This document shows, piece after piece, positions 25,152 to 33,684 of a stretch of 64,000 bases of DNA. Within the stretch, counting starts at the first letter, position 1, and the number at the start of each line of letters is the position of its first letter. Origin of the DNA: Aquabacterium parvum. GTDB taxonomy: Bacteria > Pseudomonadota > Gammaproteobacteria > Burkholderiales > Burkholderiaceae_C. The position numbers and the translations under genes are program-made. Location of the stretch: positions 372,001-436,000 of the forward strand of contig NZ_LFRI01000341.1 in the NCBI RefSeq assembly GCF_001447195.1, given 5' to 3'. The notes below the pieces were generated by a model, which did no database searches, had not been told where the DNA came from, and saw nothing but the letters and a program-made list of their open reading frames with translations.

Positions 25152-25685
25152 TCACGTCGTAAGGTGACTTTCGACGTCCTTGAAAAAATCATCCCAGTCC
25201 GACTGGGTGATGTCGGCCAGGCCCAGGTAACGCAGCAGGAAGATGCCTTCGGTGGCGAAAAAAGCCAGGCGCGCACGCCGCCCCTGCTCGCTCTGCAGGT
25301 CGAAGCCCTCGAAGTGCCGCGCGTACCACTCGCGGGCAAAGTTCAGTTGCTCCTTGGACTGCATCAGCGCCGCCAGCAAGCCGGCCGAGCGGGCGTTGAG
25401 GTCGTGGGAGATGGCGGTCAACCTCACGTGGTCCTTCGCGTCCTGAAACGGCGCAGGCGAATTCGGCAGGCGCCCAAGCGCCTCGTCGTAGCTCTCACCC
25501 CAGCGCTTGAGCATGGCGGTGACCAAGCCCTCCTTGGTGCCAAAGCAAGACTGGATGCCGCCCTTGGTGACACCCACTTCGCGCGATACCGACTCAAAGG
25601 TCAGGTGGCTGGCGCCTTGTTCGACGACGATGCGCTCGGCAGCGTCCAGCACAAGGGCTCGATCGATGGATTTGGGTCGGCTCAT
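25152..25685 (-). CDS. TetR-family transcriptional regulator
   Basis: From ATG 25685 the protein has 177 residues. An N-terminal TetR HTH (residues 7-55: ALVLDAAERIVVEQGASHLTFESVSREVGVTKGGIQSCF) is followed by a helical ligand domain with a TetR_C-like end (FFATEGIFLLRYLGLADITQS). The frame continues to 25820 without homology. It precedes the SMR exporter and is its probable local repressor. The pair lies between rpoZ and spoT, which are neighbours in many relatives, so it may be an insertion. Confidence 0.88.
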   Translation of the reverse strand: MSRPKSIDRALVLDAAERIVVEQGASHLTFESVSREVGVTKGGIQSCFGTKEGLVTAMLKRWGESYDEALGRLPNSPAPFQDAKDHVRLTAISHDLNARSAGLLAALMQSKEQLNFAREWYARHFEGFDLQSEQGRRARLAFFATEGIFLLRYLGLADITQSDWDDFFKDVESHLTT

Positions 25686-25710
25686 GCGATGCAGGCACCA
25701 TCGGCGCCAT

Positions 25711-25743
25711 TTGAATAAATATGTATGGATTCTAATTAGCTTA
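25711..25743 (-). promoter_or_regulatory. AT-rich control region upstream of the TetR-sugE pair
   Basis: This is an unusually AT-rich stretch in a GC-rich chromosome, 26 bp upstream of the TetR start, with the palindrome CTAATTAG at 25732-25739. It is a likely promoter/operator, although -35 and -10 boxes cannot be assigned with confidence. Confidence 0.4.
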
Positions 25744-25811
25744 TCCCAAAGGGTCAAGGCCGGCGCCTTTGCAGCGCGTGCGGGGCCCACCAGGCTGCAG
25801 CGCCAGCGCGC

Positions 25812-25840
25812 CAAAAACAAAAGCCCGCACGAAGCGGGCT
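25812..25840 (-). terminator. rho-independent terminator of the gmk-rpoZ unit
   Basis: Read on the minus strand, AGCCCGC (25840-25834), a five-base loop and GCGGGCT (25828-25822) run into TTTGTTTTT. It lies 60 bp after the rpoZ stop and separates rpoZ from the TetR gene. Confidence 0.85.
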
Positions 25841-25900
25841 GATGGGGTGTGAAGCGGGCCTGGTCGCGTCTGGCGCGACAGGCTGCAGGCGCTCAAACGC

Positions 25901-26104
25901 TCAGGTCGGGACCTTGCGCAGCATCTCCAGGCCAACCTGGCCAGCGGCGATTTCGCGCAGGGCGGTCACGCTGGGCTTGTTGCGCGACTCGATCTTGGGG
26001 GTGTGACCCTGGCTCAGCATGCGAGCGCGGTAGGTCGCGGCCAGCACCAGCTGGAAGCGGTTGGGGATCTTTTGCAGGCAGTCTTCGACGGTGATGCGGG
26101 CCAT
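25901..26104 (-). CDS. rpoZ: RNA polymerase omega subunit
   Basis: The 67-residue omega subunit aids assembly of RNA polymerase and, with beta-prime, forms a ppGpp site. The motif [20 protein letters not shown], then AATYRARML, and the C-terminal [11 protein letters not shown] fit the family. CAGGAGGT-type RBS (from AGTTCACCTCCTGGAG read in reverse) is strong. It follows gmk by 35 bp and is probably co-transcribed. Confidence 0.97.
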   Translation of the reverse strand: MARITVEDCLQKIPNRFQLVLAATYRARMLSQGHTPKIESRNKPSVTALREIAAGQVGLEMLRKVPT

Positions 26105-26139
26105 GTCAACTCCAGGAGGTGAACTCAGGTGGGGCCTGG

Positions 26140-26760
26140 TCAGACCAGGTGGAGAGCGCGGAACACGGCAGACTTGTTCCGGCGCTGAGCAGCGTATTTT
26201 AACCGCTGCGAGTGAACAATCGCCTTCAAATCGAACAAAGCCGATTCAAACAGGGCGTTGACCACGATGAAATCGAAATGCTGGGCCTGTTCGACCTCGA
26301 CGCGCGCATTGGCCATGCGCACCTCGATCACGTCGGCCGTGTCCTCGCCACGTCGGTGCAAGCGCTGCAGCAGCTCTTCGTAGCTGGGCGGCAGGATGAA
26401 CACCAGCACCGCGTACGGGAAGGTTTCCTTCATCTGCAGCGCGCCCTGCCAGTCGATCTCCAGCACGACGTCTTCGCCGCCCTTGATGCGCTCTTCGATG
26501 GCCTGGCGTGAGGTGCCGTAATGGTTGCCATGGACCTCGGCGTGCTCGAAAAAGTCACCCCGCTCGATCATGGCCTGGAACTCGTCCTTGGAGACGAACC
26601 AGTATTCGCGCCCGTGCTGCTCCTGACCGCGCGGCTGGCGCGTGGTGTGCGAGACGCTGACTTGCAGACGGGAGTCGAGCTCGAGCAGCGCCTTGACGAG
26701 GCTGGATTTGCCAGTGCCGCTGGGCGCAGACACCACGAAAAGGTTGCCGGGATAGTCCAT
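26140..26760 (-). CDS. gmk: guanylate kinase
   Basis: Gmk phosphorylates GMP/dGMP to GDP/dGDP. The 206-residue product has the P loop APSGTGKSS (12-20), the GMP-binding [21 protein letters not shown] region (about 36-57) and [12 protein letters not shown]-type stretch (EIDWQGA). Length is typical. It is followed by rpoZ, as in most Burkholderiales. Confidence 0.97.
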   Translation of the reverse strand: MDYPGNLFVVSAPSGTGKSSLVKALLELDSRLQVSVSHTTRQPRGQEQHGREYWFVSKDEFQAMIERGDFFEHAEVHGNHYGTSRQAIEERIKGGEDVVLEIDWQGALQMKETFPYAVLVFILPPSYEELLQRLHRRGEDTADVIEVRMANARVEVEQAQHFDFIVVNALFESALFDLKAIVHSQRLKYAAQRRNKSAVFRALHLV

Positions 26761-26885
26761 GGAACGGGCCCAGGGACCGTTGGCACCGGTGTTCAGCCGG
26801 TCACAACAGCCCCTGCGAAGGAGGTTGGGAGCCAGGCAAGTCTACCCGCAACCGCCCTCCCCCGCCTCATAGCGGCCCACCCAAC

Positions 26886-29093
26886 TCAGGGCGCAGGCGG
26901 GAAAATGCCCGGCCACCCGCCCATCCAGTGCACACAAAGCACCACGCCCAGGGTGATGGCGGCCATCAGCACGTAGCCCTTCCAGGGCGAGCGCTTCTCG
27001 GCGTAAGGGTCGGTGAGCGCGCGCTCGGCGCCATCGGGCAGCTTGGCCAGTTGGGTCAAGGCCGCACCAAACGGGATGTTGATGCGGGCGCGCGTGTTCA
27101 CGGCCCAGCCGTTGGCATCGAGGATCGGCCCCAGGTTGCGGTTGCGCAGCTTGAAAAAGGCCATGGCCATGGACGGGCCCGAAATCAGCAGCATCAGGCC
27201 CAGGAGCGCCAGCGGCATCTGCCAGGCCTTGAGCCCCAGAAAGCCCGTGACCACGGCCGCCAAGGCCGTGCCGATGGCACCGATGGCCAGCCCCACCGCC
27301 GCGAAGATGCCCGCGAATTTGGCTGCATCCACGGGCGCGGGAGGCGCGGGCGGTGCTGCTTGCGCGGCCGGAGCAGCCGCACCCGCCGCGGCCTTCTCGC
27401 CAGCCTTGGCCACCGCCTGTGTCGTGAAGTCGGTCGAAGCCTGGGCCTTGCTGGCCGCGAACTTCTGCACCTGCTCGCCGATCAGGCGCGAAACCTTCTT
27501 GTAAGGCGTCCAGAAAGCCTGGCGGATGCTGATCGGGTGGTCGACGATCTTGACGATGGTGGCGTCCCAGTCGCGGCCCTGGCGATCGTAGAAAACGCCG
27601 TTTCGCCCGGCCATGAGCTGGTCGGCATCACCCGCTGTGATGGCTGCGGCAATCGTCAGCTTCTCCCCCGCCCGGCTGCACTCGCAGTAGGCCAGGTAAA
27701 CGCCCGACAGCGTGGCCAGCGCGGCGTGCTTGCCCGAGTCCAGCACCTTCACGCACAGGTCGCTGCTGCGCCCATCGATGTAGAGCGTGCCGGCCTGGAA
27801 GCTGGCCTTGTCACGGCGGGTGTAGAAGTCCGTGAAAGCGACGAAGTTGTTGGCCAGCTTGGCGAGGTCGCGGGTGTAGCGCACCAGGCGCTCGACGTCA
27901 CCGATCAACGCAGCCTCTTCGGCGGCGGCTTCGTCCTGGGTGACGAGGTCGAGCAAGCGCGACTTGACGTCGCCGGCCAGCAGTGCTGCCAGGGCCTCGG
28001 CATCGAGCTGGTCAAGCGGGGTTTCGGGGCGAGCGGCCTGCCAGGCCTCGAAGTCGGCGAAGCGCGCCACCAGGGCACGCCATTCGACTTCGCTCAGCTC
28101 GGCGCGGTCACCCAGCAGGGGCCGCACCACCTGTCGGTACAAGGCCTGCACGGCGGCCGCCCAGGCCGGGTTGAGCTTGTCGCTCAGGGGCAGGCTGGCG
28201 CCACTGCTCACATAGGCCAGCGGTAAGGTGGCGACGTCCTGGGTGCCAGCACCGCCACCGAGCAGCTGCGAGCCGATGCGTTGAAGGTCGTCCTCGCTGC
28301 CGTTGAGCAAGTTGGCGGCACGCGGGTCGAACGCCGCCAGTTGGCAACGCTGAAAGAAATCGTCGACCTTGGCGCGCACGGACTGCAGGACGGAGAAAAC
28401 ATCGGCAGCACTGGCCTCTTCGGGCAGACCGCTGACGGCTGCGCGCGCATCCTGTCGCCAGGCCTGCAACGCAGCACCTTCTTCAAAGAAGCGCTCGACC
28501 GTGGCGCGGTTGACCCCGGGCTCGCCACTGCGATCGGGCACGGCACCCAACCGGTCGATGAGCGTGGCGATGGCGGCTTGCAGGTCGTCGCTCAGGCCCT
28601 TGGCCGCGATGACACCGTCGCCATTGAAAGGCATGCCGCCGAAGATGCGGCCGATGTCGGTGCAATCTTCGACGCTGATGTGCGTGGCATCCGCCTTGCC
28701 CAGGCTGGCCAGGATGCGGCGCGTGGCGCCCAGCAGCTTGGCGTTGTCCTCGCCTTCCCCGTTGATGTCGACCAGCGCCAGCGCGCCAGCGCGAACCAGC
28801 ACGTCAGGCGAGCGCAGACGGGCGATCGCCCAGTCGATGGCGGCGATGAGTTCTGGCGCGCGCACATGGCCGTCTGCGTCGGTGTCGACCAGGGCCAGGG
28901 TGGCGGCATCGAGCTCCACCCCCTGGGTCGGGCACGAGAGGGCCACCCAGAGTTTCTGGTCCAGCTCGGCCAGGTGGGCCAGGTCGGCTCCGGTGTCCAG
29001 GCGGACCTGGTCGAAGCCACCGGCTCGGAAAAAGCGCCAACGGTGCGTGCTCGATGTCATGGGGTCAGGCGGGAAATGGGTGAAGGAATTCAC
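26886..29093 (-). CDS. large EF-hand-containing membrane protein of unknown function
   Basis: I do not recognise the 735-residue protein as a named family. Residues 70-81 form a canonical EF-hand loop (D70, D72, D74, G75, V77, E81). A second loop-like stretch begins at D109 (DINGEGEDN) but lacks the closing glutamate. A long helical region follows. A proline/alanine-rich linker at about 565-595 leads to three hydrophobic segments (about 598-626, 632-655, 706-724). The N-terminal part is probably cytoplasmic and membrane-tethered. Start is GTG 29093 with GGTGAG upstream; ATG 29060 is an alternative. It sits between gmk and yicC, which are usually adjacent. Confidence 0.7.
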   Translation of the reverse strand: MNSFTHFPPDPMTSSTHRWRFFRAGGFDQVRLDTGADLAHLAELDQKLWVALSCPTQGVELDAATLALVDTDADGHVRAPELIAAIDWAIARLRSPDVLVRAGALALVDINGEGEDNAKLLGATRRILASLGKADATHISVEDCTDIGRIFGGMPFNGDGVIAAKGLSDDLQAAIATLIDRLGAVPDRSGEPGVNRATVERFFEEGAALQAWRQDARAAVSGLPEEASAADVFSVLQSVRAKVDDFFQRCQLAAFDPRAANLLNGSEDDLQRIGSQLLGGGAGTQDVATLPLAYVSSGASLPLSDKLNPAWAAAVQALYRQVVRPLLGDRAELSEVEWRALVARFADFEAWQAARPETPLDQLDAEALAALLAGDVKSRLLDLVTQDEAAAEEAALIGDVERLVRYTRDLAKLANNFVAFTDFYTRRDKASFQAGTLYIDGRSSDLCVKVLDSGKHAALATLSGVYLAYCECSRAGEKLTIAAAITAGDADQLMAGRNGVFYDRQGRDWDATIVKIVDHPISIRQAFWTPYKKVSRLIGEQVQKFAASKAQASTDFTTQAVAKAGEKAAAGAAAPAAQAAPPAPPAPVDAAKFAGIFAAVGLAIGAIGTALAAVVTGFLGLKAWQMPLALLGLMLLISGPSMAMAFFKLRNRNLGPILDANGWAVNTRARINIPFGAALTQLAKLPDGAERALTDPYAEKRSPWKGYVLMAAITLGVVLCVHWMGGWPGIFPPAP

Positions 29094-29156
29094 GCATTCT
29101 CACCGACCAGCGTGCATGACGCCATACGCCACGGGCACCATTGCATCAACCTGCAC

Positions 29157-30095
29157 TCACTCGATGTTCTGCACCTGCTCGCGCATCTGCTCGATCAGCA
29201 CCTTCATGTCCACCGAGATCTGGGTCAGCTCCAGCGCGGCAGCCTTGGAGCCCAGGGTGTTGGCCTCGCGGTGCAGCTCCTGGATCAGGAAGTCCAGGCG
29301 CTTGCCAACCTCACCGCCCTTTTTGAGCAGGCGGCCGATCTCGTCGAGGTGGGCTTTGAGGCGCTGCAGCTCTTCGTCGACATCGATGCGCAACGCGTAG
29401 GCCGCGGCCTCCTGCAGAGCGCGCTCTTGCGCGGCTTCGGGCGTGACGCTGCCCCCCACGGCCTGCAGGGCTTCGGTGTACTTCTGAACGAACCGCTCTT
29501 GCTGGCGTTGCACGGCCTGGGGCACCAGGGGCTGGGCCTGCTCGGCCAGGTTCTTCAGCCCGTTGAGCTTTTCCTTGAGCACACCGACCAGGCGGGCGCC
29601 TTCGCGCTCACGCGCCTCGATCAGGGCGGCGATGGCCTGTCGGGTGGCTTCGAGGGCGGCGTCTTCCAGGCGCACCGAGGGAGCGGCCGCGCGACACCAG
29701 TTGAGCACCTCGTTGACCGACAGCGGCTGCGACTTGGGCAACCAGTTCTGCACGGTTCCCTCGAGGCGGGCCAGGGTGTGGAGCTGTTCAGGTTGGGGCT
29801 GGGGCCAGCCAGCGTCGGCGGCGCGCTGGGGCTGCATGCGCAGCTCGATCTTGCCGCGCTTGAAGGCGGCGGTCAGCAGGTCGCGCAGGGCAGGCTCCAG
29901 GGCGCGGAACTCGTCGGCCAGCTTGAAGCTCAGGTCCAGGAAACGGCTGTTGACCGAGCGCAGTTCGGCGCTCACCGCCCCCGATGCCGTCTTGCGTGAC
30001 GCATTCGACGCTTCCGAGTCGTCCGTGTTTTCACCGACGTGGTCGGGTGCCGACGCGACCGCGCTGGCAAAGCCGGTCATGGAGTAGACTGACAT
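29157..30095 (-). CDS. yicC: YicC family endoribonuclease
   Basis: The 312-residue product has the YicC N-terminal signature SVYSMTGFAS and the family C-terminus (DEEIQRLKAHLDEIGRLL-like stretch, then GKRLDFLIQELHREANTLGSK). YicC-family proteins act as endoribonucleases in small-RNA turnover. It is longer than the usual 287-295 residues because of an acidic insert at about residues 18-40. It is divergent from the kinase gene with only 30 bp between start codons, so the two promoters must overlap or lie inside coding sequence. Confidence 0.95.
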   Translation of the reverse strand: MSVYSMTGFASAVASAPDHVGENTDDSEASNASRKTASGAVSAELRSVNSRFLDLSFKLADEFRALEPALRDLLTAAFKRGKIELRMQPQRAADAGWPQPQPEQLHTLARLEGTVQNWLPKSQPLSVNEVLNWCRAAAPSVRLEDAALEATRQAIAALIEAREREGARLVGVLKEKLNGLKNLAEQAQPLVPQAVQRQQERFVQKYTEALQAVGGSVTPEAAQERALQEAAAYALRIDVDEELQRLKAHLDEIGRLLKKGGEVGKRLDFLIQELHREANTLGSKAAALELTQISVDMKVLIEQMREQVQNIE

Positions 30096-30125
30096 GGATC
30101 TATTTCACCCAGATAAAACACGATT

Positions 30126-31094
30126 ATGTCAAAGCCGAAACCCGCTCCGTTGCCCTCGGGCACCGTCGTGGGCGGCTACCAGATCGTCAAGAAGCTTGCC
30201 GCAGGCGGTTTCGGCGTGGTCTACCTCGCTGAAGACCCGGAAAAGCGCCTGGTCGCCCTCAAAGAGTACCTGCCTGCCTCGCTGGCCGAACGTTCGGCCG
30301 GTGAGCTCATTCCCCGCGTCAAGCCCGACAAGCAGCCACTCTACCGCCTGGGGCTGAAAAGTTTCTTCGAAGAAGGCCGCTCGCTGGCCCAGATCGCCCA
30401 CCCGAGTGTGGTGTCGGTGCTGAACTTCTTCCGCGAGAACGAAACCGTCTACATGGTGATGAACTACCTCCAGGGCGACACCCTGCAGGACTTCATCGTC
30501 ACCGCGCGCGACCTCAAGCGCGACAAGGTGTTCCGCGAATCGACCATCCGCAGCCTCTTCGACGAGATCCTGCGAGGCCTGCGCATCGTGCATCAGCACA
30601 AGATGCTGCACCTGGACATCAAGCCGGCCAACATCTTCATCACCAACGACAACCGGGCCGTGTTGCTGGACTTTGGCGCCGCGCGCGAGGTGCTGAGCAA
30701 GGAAGGCAACTTCATCCGCCCGATGTACACGCCGGGCTTTGCCGCCCCCGAGATGTACCGCCGCGACGGCTCTCTCGGCCCCTGGACGGACATCTACGCG
30801 ATCGGGGCCTGCATCTACGCCTGCATGCAGGGCTACCCGCCCAACGACGCGCCGCAGCGCCTCGAAAAAGACCGCCTGAGCCTGTCGCTCTCGCGCCTGC
30901 GCAACGTCTACTCGGACAACCTCATCGAGGTCACCGAGTGGTGCATGTCCCTTGACCCGCTGGCCCGTCCGCAGAGCGTCTTCGCGCTGCAAAAGGAGCT
31001 CGCGCGTGAAACCGAACGCCGCTACTCCAAGCTCACTTTCTCCGAGCGCGTGAAGCTGCAACTCGAAAACCTCAAGTCCGGTGCGAAGGCATGA
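30126..31094 (+). CDS. Hanks-type serine/threonine protein kinase
   Basis: The 322-residue cytoplasmic kinase has a glycine loop AAGGFGVVYL (25-34), ATP lysine K46 (VALKEYL), the catalytic loop LHLDIKPANI with D164 and N169, and DFGAAR with D182, so it looks active. The catalytic loop has HLD in place of HRD, so it is a non-RD kinase. There is no transmembrane or PASTA region. Its stop overlaps the start of a PP2C phosphatase gene (ATGA), giving a coupled kinase/phosphatase pair. Substrates are unknown. Confidence 0.93.
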   Translation: MSKPKPAPLPSGTVVGGYQIVKKLAAGGFGVVYLAEDPEKRLVALKEYLPASLAERSAGELIPRVKPDKQPLYRLGLKSFFEEGRSLAQIAHPSVVSVLNFFRENETVYMVMNYLQGDTLQDFIVTARDLKRDKVFRESTIRSLFDEILRGLRIVHQHKMLHLDIKPANIFITNDNRAVLLDFGAAREVLSKEGNFIRPMYTPGFAAPEMYRRDGSLGPWTDIYAIGACIYACMQGYPPNDAPQRLEKDRLSLSLSRLRNVYSDNLIEVTEWCMSLDPLARPQSVFALQKELARETERRYSKLTFSERVKLQLENLKSGAKA

Positions 31095-32035
31095 GATTCT
31101 CCGTCTACCAGATCAGCCGCAAGGGCGGCCGTGAAAAGAACGAAGACCGCATGGGCTACTGCTACACGCGGGACTCAGGTCTGTTCGCCCTCGCCGATGG
31201 CATGGGTGGCCACCCCGAGGGCGAGATGGCTTCGCAGCTCGCCTTGCAGACCATGGCGGCCCTGTACCAGCGCGACGCCAAGCCTCGCCTGGCCGACCCG
31301 ATCCGCTTCCTGCAGGACGCCATCATGGCGGGCCACCACCAGCTGCTGCGCTACGCCAGCGAGCGCGGCCTGATGGACACGCCCCGCACCACCATCGTCG
31401 CCTGCATCATGCAGGGCAACACGGCCTACTGGGCACATTGCGGCGACTCGCGCCTGTACTTCGTGCGCGGCGACAAACTCATCGCCCGCACGCGCGACCA
31501 CTCCTACTCCGAGTTGCAGAACACGCTGTCCTCGGTGGTGCCGCTCAACGAGCGCTACAACCGCAACGTGCTCTTCACCTGCCTGGGCAGCCCGGGCAAG
31601 CCGGTGGTCGATACCGCCGGCCCGCTGGTGCTGCAAGAAGGCGACCGCATCATGCTGTGCTCCGACGGCCTGTGGGGCACGGTTGAAGACGACGCCATCA
31701 CCCAGAACCTGGCCACGCGCACCATCTCCGACGCCGTGCCCGAACTGGTCGAGATGGCCCTGCGCAATGGCGGCGCCAAGTGCGACAACGTGACGGTGCT
31801 GGCCATGGAGTGGGAATCGGCCGCCAACGACGAACAACCTGGCGTGAGCACCGACAGCCTGGGCGACGAGGTGTTCGCCTCGACCATCCAGGCCAGCGTG
31901 GGCAACACCGGCACCCCGGGCGACAATGTCGAGGTCGACGACCTGGACGAGGCCGAAATCGAACGCTCCATCCGCGAGATCAACGAAGCCATCCGGCGCT
32001 CGTCGGCCAGTGCCGCAGCCAAAAAAACGACCTGA
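31091..32035 (+). CDS. PP2C-family serine/threonine protein phosphatase
   Basis: The 314-residue phosphatase has KNEDRMGY, FALADGMGGHPEGEMAS with the metal-binding DG, AHCGDSRLYFVRG and LCSDGLWGTVEDD, with KCDNVTVLAMEW at the end of the domain, all typical PP2C motifs. After about residue 240 it has an acidic tail with no known domain. It overlaps the kinase gene by four bases and presumably reverses its phosphorylations. Confidence 0.94.
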   Translation: MRFSVYQISRKGGREKNEDRMGYCYTRDSGLFALADGMGGHPEGEMASQLALQTMAALYQRDAKPRLADPIRFLQDAIMAGHHQLLRYASERGLMDTPRTTIVACIMQGNTAYWAHCGDSRLYFVRGDKLIARTRDHSYSELQNTLSSVVPLNERYNRNVLFTCLGSPGKPVVDTAGPLVLQEGDRIMLCSDGLWGTVEDDAITQNLATRTISDAVPELVEMALRNGGAKCDNVTVLAMEWESAANDEQPGVSTDSLGDEVFASTIQASVGNTGTPGDNVEVDDLDEAEIERSIREINEAIRRSSASAAAKKTT

Positions 32036-32112
32036 TTTGAACCGATTGAATCAGGCCTGATCTCATCATGACCCTCGGCGGCCGGCTCGCAAAGCCACCC
32101 GCCCCTCTCACC

Positions 32113-32143
32113 GGCCCGGGCACCCGCTTCGGGCCTTTGCTTT
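32113..32143 (+). terminator. probable terminator between the phosphatase gene and rph
   Basis: GGCCCG (32113-32118) pairs with CGGGCC (32130-32135), followed by TTTGCTTTT. The stem is short and the T-run interrupted, so efficiency may be partial. A separate inverted repeat, CCTGATT/AATCAGG (32031-32055), overlaps the phosphatase stop codon. Confidence 0.55.
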
Positions 32144-32174
32144 TCACCGTCACCCCTTTTTCACGGACCCCACC

Positions 32175-32903
32175 ATGGCCTACAACCGCCCCCACGGTCG
32201 CGCGCTCGACAGCCTGCGTCCCCTGACCATCACCCGCGGCTACACCATCCACGCCGAAGGCTCGGTGCTCATCTGCTTTGGCGACACGAAGGTCTTGTGC
32301 ACGGCCTCCGTCGAAGAGAAGGTGCCGCCGCACAAGCGCGGCAGCGGCGAAGGCTGGGTGACAGCCGAGTACGGCATGCTGCCCCGCTCGACCCACACCC
32401 GCAGCGACCGCGAGGCCGCGCGCGGCAAGCAAAGCGGCCGCACGCAGGAGATCCAGCGCCTGATCGGCCGCAGCCTGCGTGCCGTGGTCGACCTGGCCAA
32501 GCTGGGTGAGCGCTCCATCGTCATCGACTGCGACGTCATCCAGGCCGACGGCGGCACCCGCACCGCGGCCATCACCGGCGCCTACGTGGCCCTGGCCGAT
32601 GCCGTCAAGGGCCTGATCGCCCAAGGCAAGATCAGCGAAAGCCCCATCCTCAACCCGGTGGCCGCCATCAGCGTGGGCATCGTCGAAGGCACGCCGCTGC
32701 TCGACCTCGAATACATCGAGGACTCGGCCTGCGACACCGACATGAACGTCGTCATGACTGGCGCAGGCCACTACGTGGAAGTGCAAGGCACGGCCGAAGG
32801 CGTGGCCTTCACCCGCGCCGAGATGGACCAACTGCTGGCCTTGGCCGAAAAGGGCATCCGCGAACTCGTGGCCGCCCAGGCCGCTGCCCTAGCGCAAGCA
32901 TGA
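32175..32903 (+). CDS. rph: ribonuclease PH
   Basis: RNase PH is a phosphorolytic 3'-5' exoribonuclease that trims tRNA 3' ends. The 242-residue product shows [63 protein letters not shown] and [19 protein letters not shown]-type motifs in order, with normal length. It lies in the common order kinase-phosphatase-rph-rdgB-hemW. Confidence 0.97.
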   Translation: MAYNRPHGRALDSLRPLTITRGYTIHAEGSVLICFGDTKVLCTASVEEKVPPHKRGSGEGWVTAEYGMLPRSTHTRSDREAARGKQSGRTQEIQRLIGRSLRAVVDLAKLGERSIVIDCDVIQADGGTRTAAITGAYVALADAVKGLIAQGKISESPILNPVAAISVGIVEGTPLLDLEYIEDSACDTDMNVVMTGAGHYVEVQGTAEGVAFTRAEMDQLLALAEKGIRELVAAQAAALAQA

Positions 32904-32997
32904 ACAACCCAGGCAGGCTCAACGCGTGATCGCCATGGGCACGCCTGAGCATCCTGCCCTGCCTCACTGACCTGCCAGCCTTCCGAAAGCCCCGAGC

Positions 32998-33666
32998 ATG
33001 AGCAAGCGACTGATCCTCGCCTCCAACAACGCCAAAAAGCTCAAGGAGCTGCAGGCCCTCATCGCCCCGCTCGGGGTCGAGCTGGTGACACAGGGCAGCC
33101 TGGGCATCCCTGAGGCCGAAGAGCCGCACATCACCTTCGTCGAGAACGCGCTGGCCAAGGCCCGCCATGCCGCCGCCGCAGCGGGTGGGCCGGCGCTGGC
33201 CGATGACTCCGGCCTGTGCGTGGATGCGCTGGGCGGCGCGCCGGGCGTTCGCTCCGCTCGCCACGCGGTGGATGCCGGCCGCATCGCCGAAGGCCTGCCG
33301 CGCGAACAGATCGACCAGGCCAACAACGCGTGGCTGCTGACGCAGATGAAGGGCCAGGCTCAGCGTGGCGCCCACTTCACCTGCCTGCTGGTGGCCGTGC
33401 GCCACGCCGAAGATCCCGAGCCCTTGATCGCCGAGGGCCAGTGGCGCGGTGAATTGCTCGACGCACCACAAGGCGCACACGGCTTCGGCTACGACCCGCT
33501 GCTGTGGATCGCTTCGCACGGCCACAGCGCCGCCGAGCTCGATCCGGCCATCAAGAACGCCATCAGTCACCGCGCACTCGCCTGTCAGCATTTGCTGGCG
33601 CTCATGCGCGCGCGCTGGGGCCTCGATGGCGGCGCTGCAACGTCGGCCTGGCCCTGGCAACACTGA
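32998..33666 (+). CDS. rdgB: RdgB/HAM1 non-canonical purine NTP pyrophosphatase
   Basis: The enzyme hydrolyses dITP, ITP and XTP to monophosphates, keeping deaminated purines out of nucleic acids. The 222-residue product has LILASNNAKKLKELQ (substrate-binding), FVENALAKARHAA, ALADDSGLCVDALGGAPGVRSAR and HGFGYDPLLW, all family motifs, with a C-terminal extension of about 20 residues beyond the typical end. No strong Shine-Dalgarno sequence is visible before ATG 32998. Confidence 0.95.
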   Translation: MSKRLILASNNAKKLKELQALIAPLGVELVTQGSLGIPEAEEPHITFVENALAKARHAAAAAGGPALADDSGLCVDALGGAPGVRSARHAVDAGRIAEGLPREQIDQANNAWLLTQMKGQAQRGAHFTCLLVAVRHAEDPEPLIAEGQWRGELLDAPQGAHGFGYDPLLWIASHGHSAAELDPAIKNAISHRALACQHLLALMRARWGLDGGAATSAWPWQH

Positions 33667-33684
33667 GCACCCCGAGGCAACGCC

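Noticed and set aside
24729-25718. Plus-strand ORF across the SMR and TetR genes
   Set aside because: The minus-strand products have clear family motifs; this translation has none.
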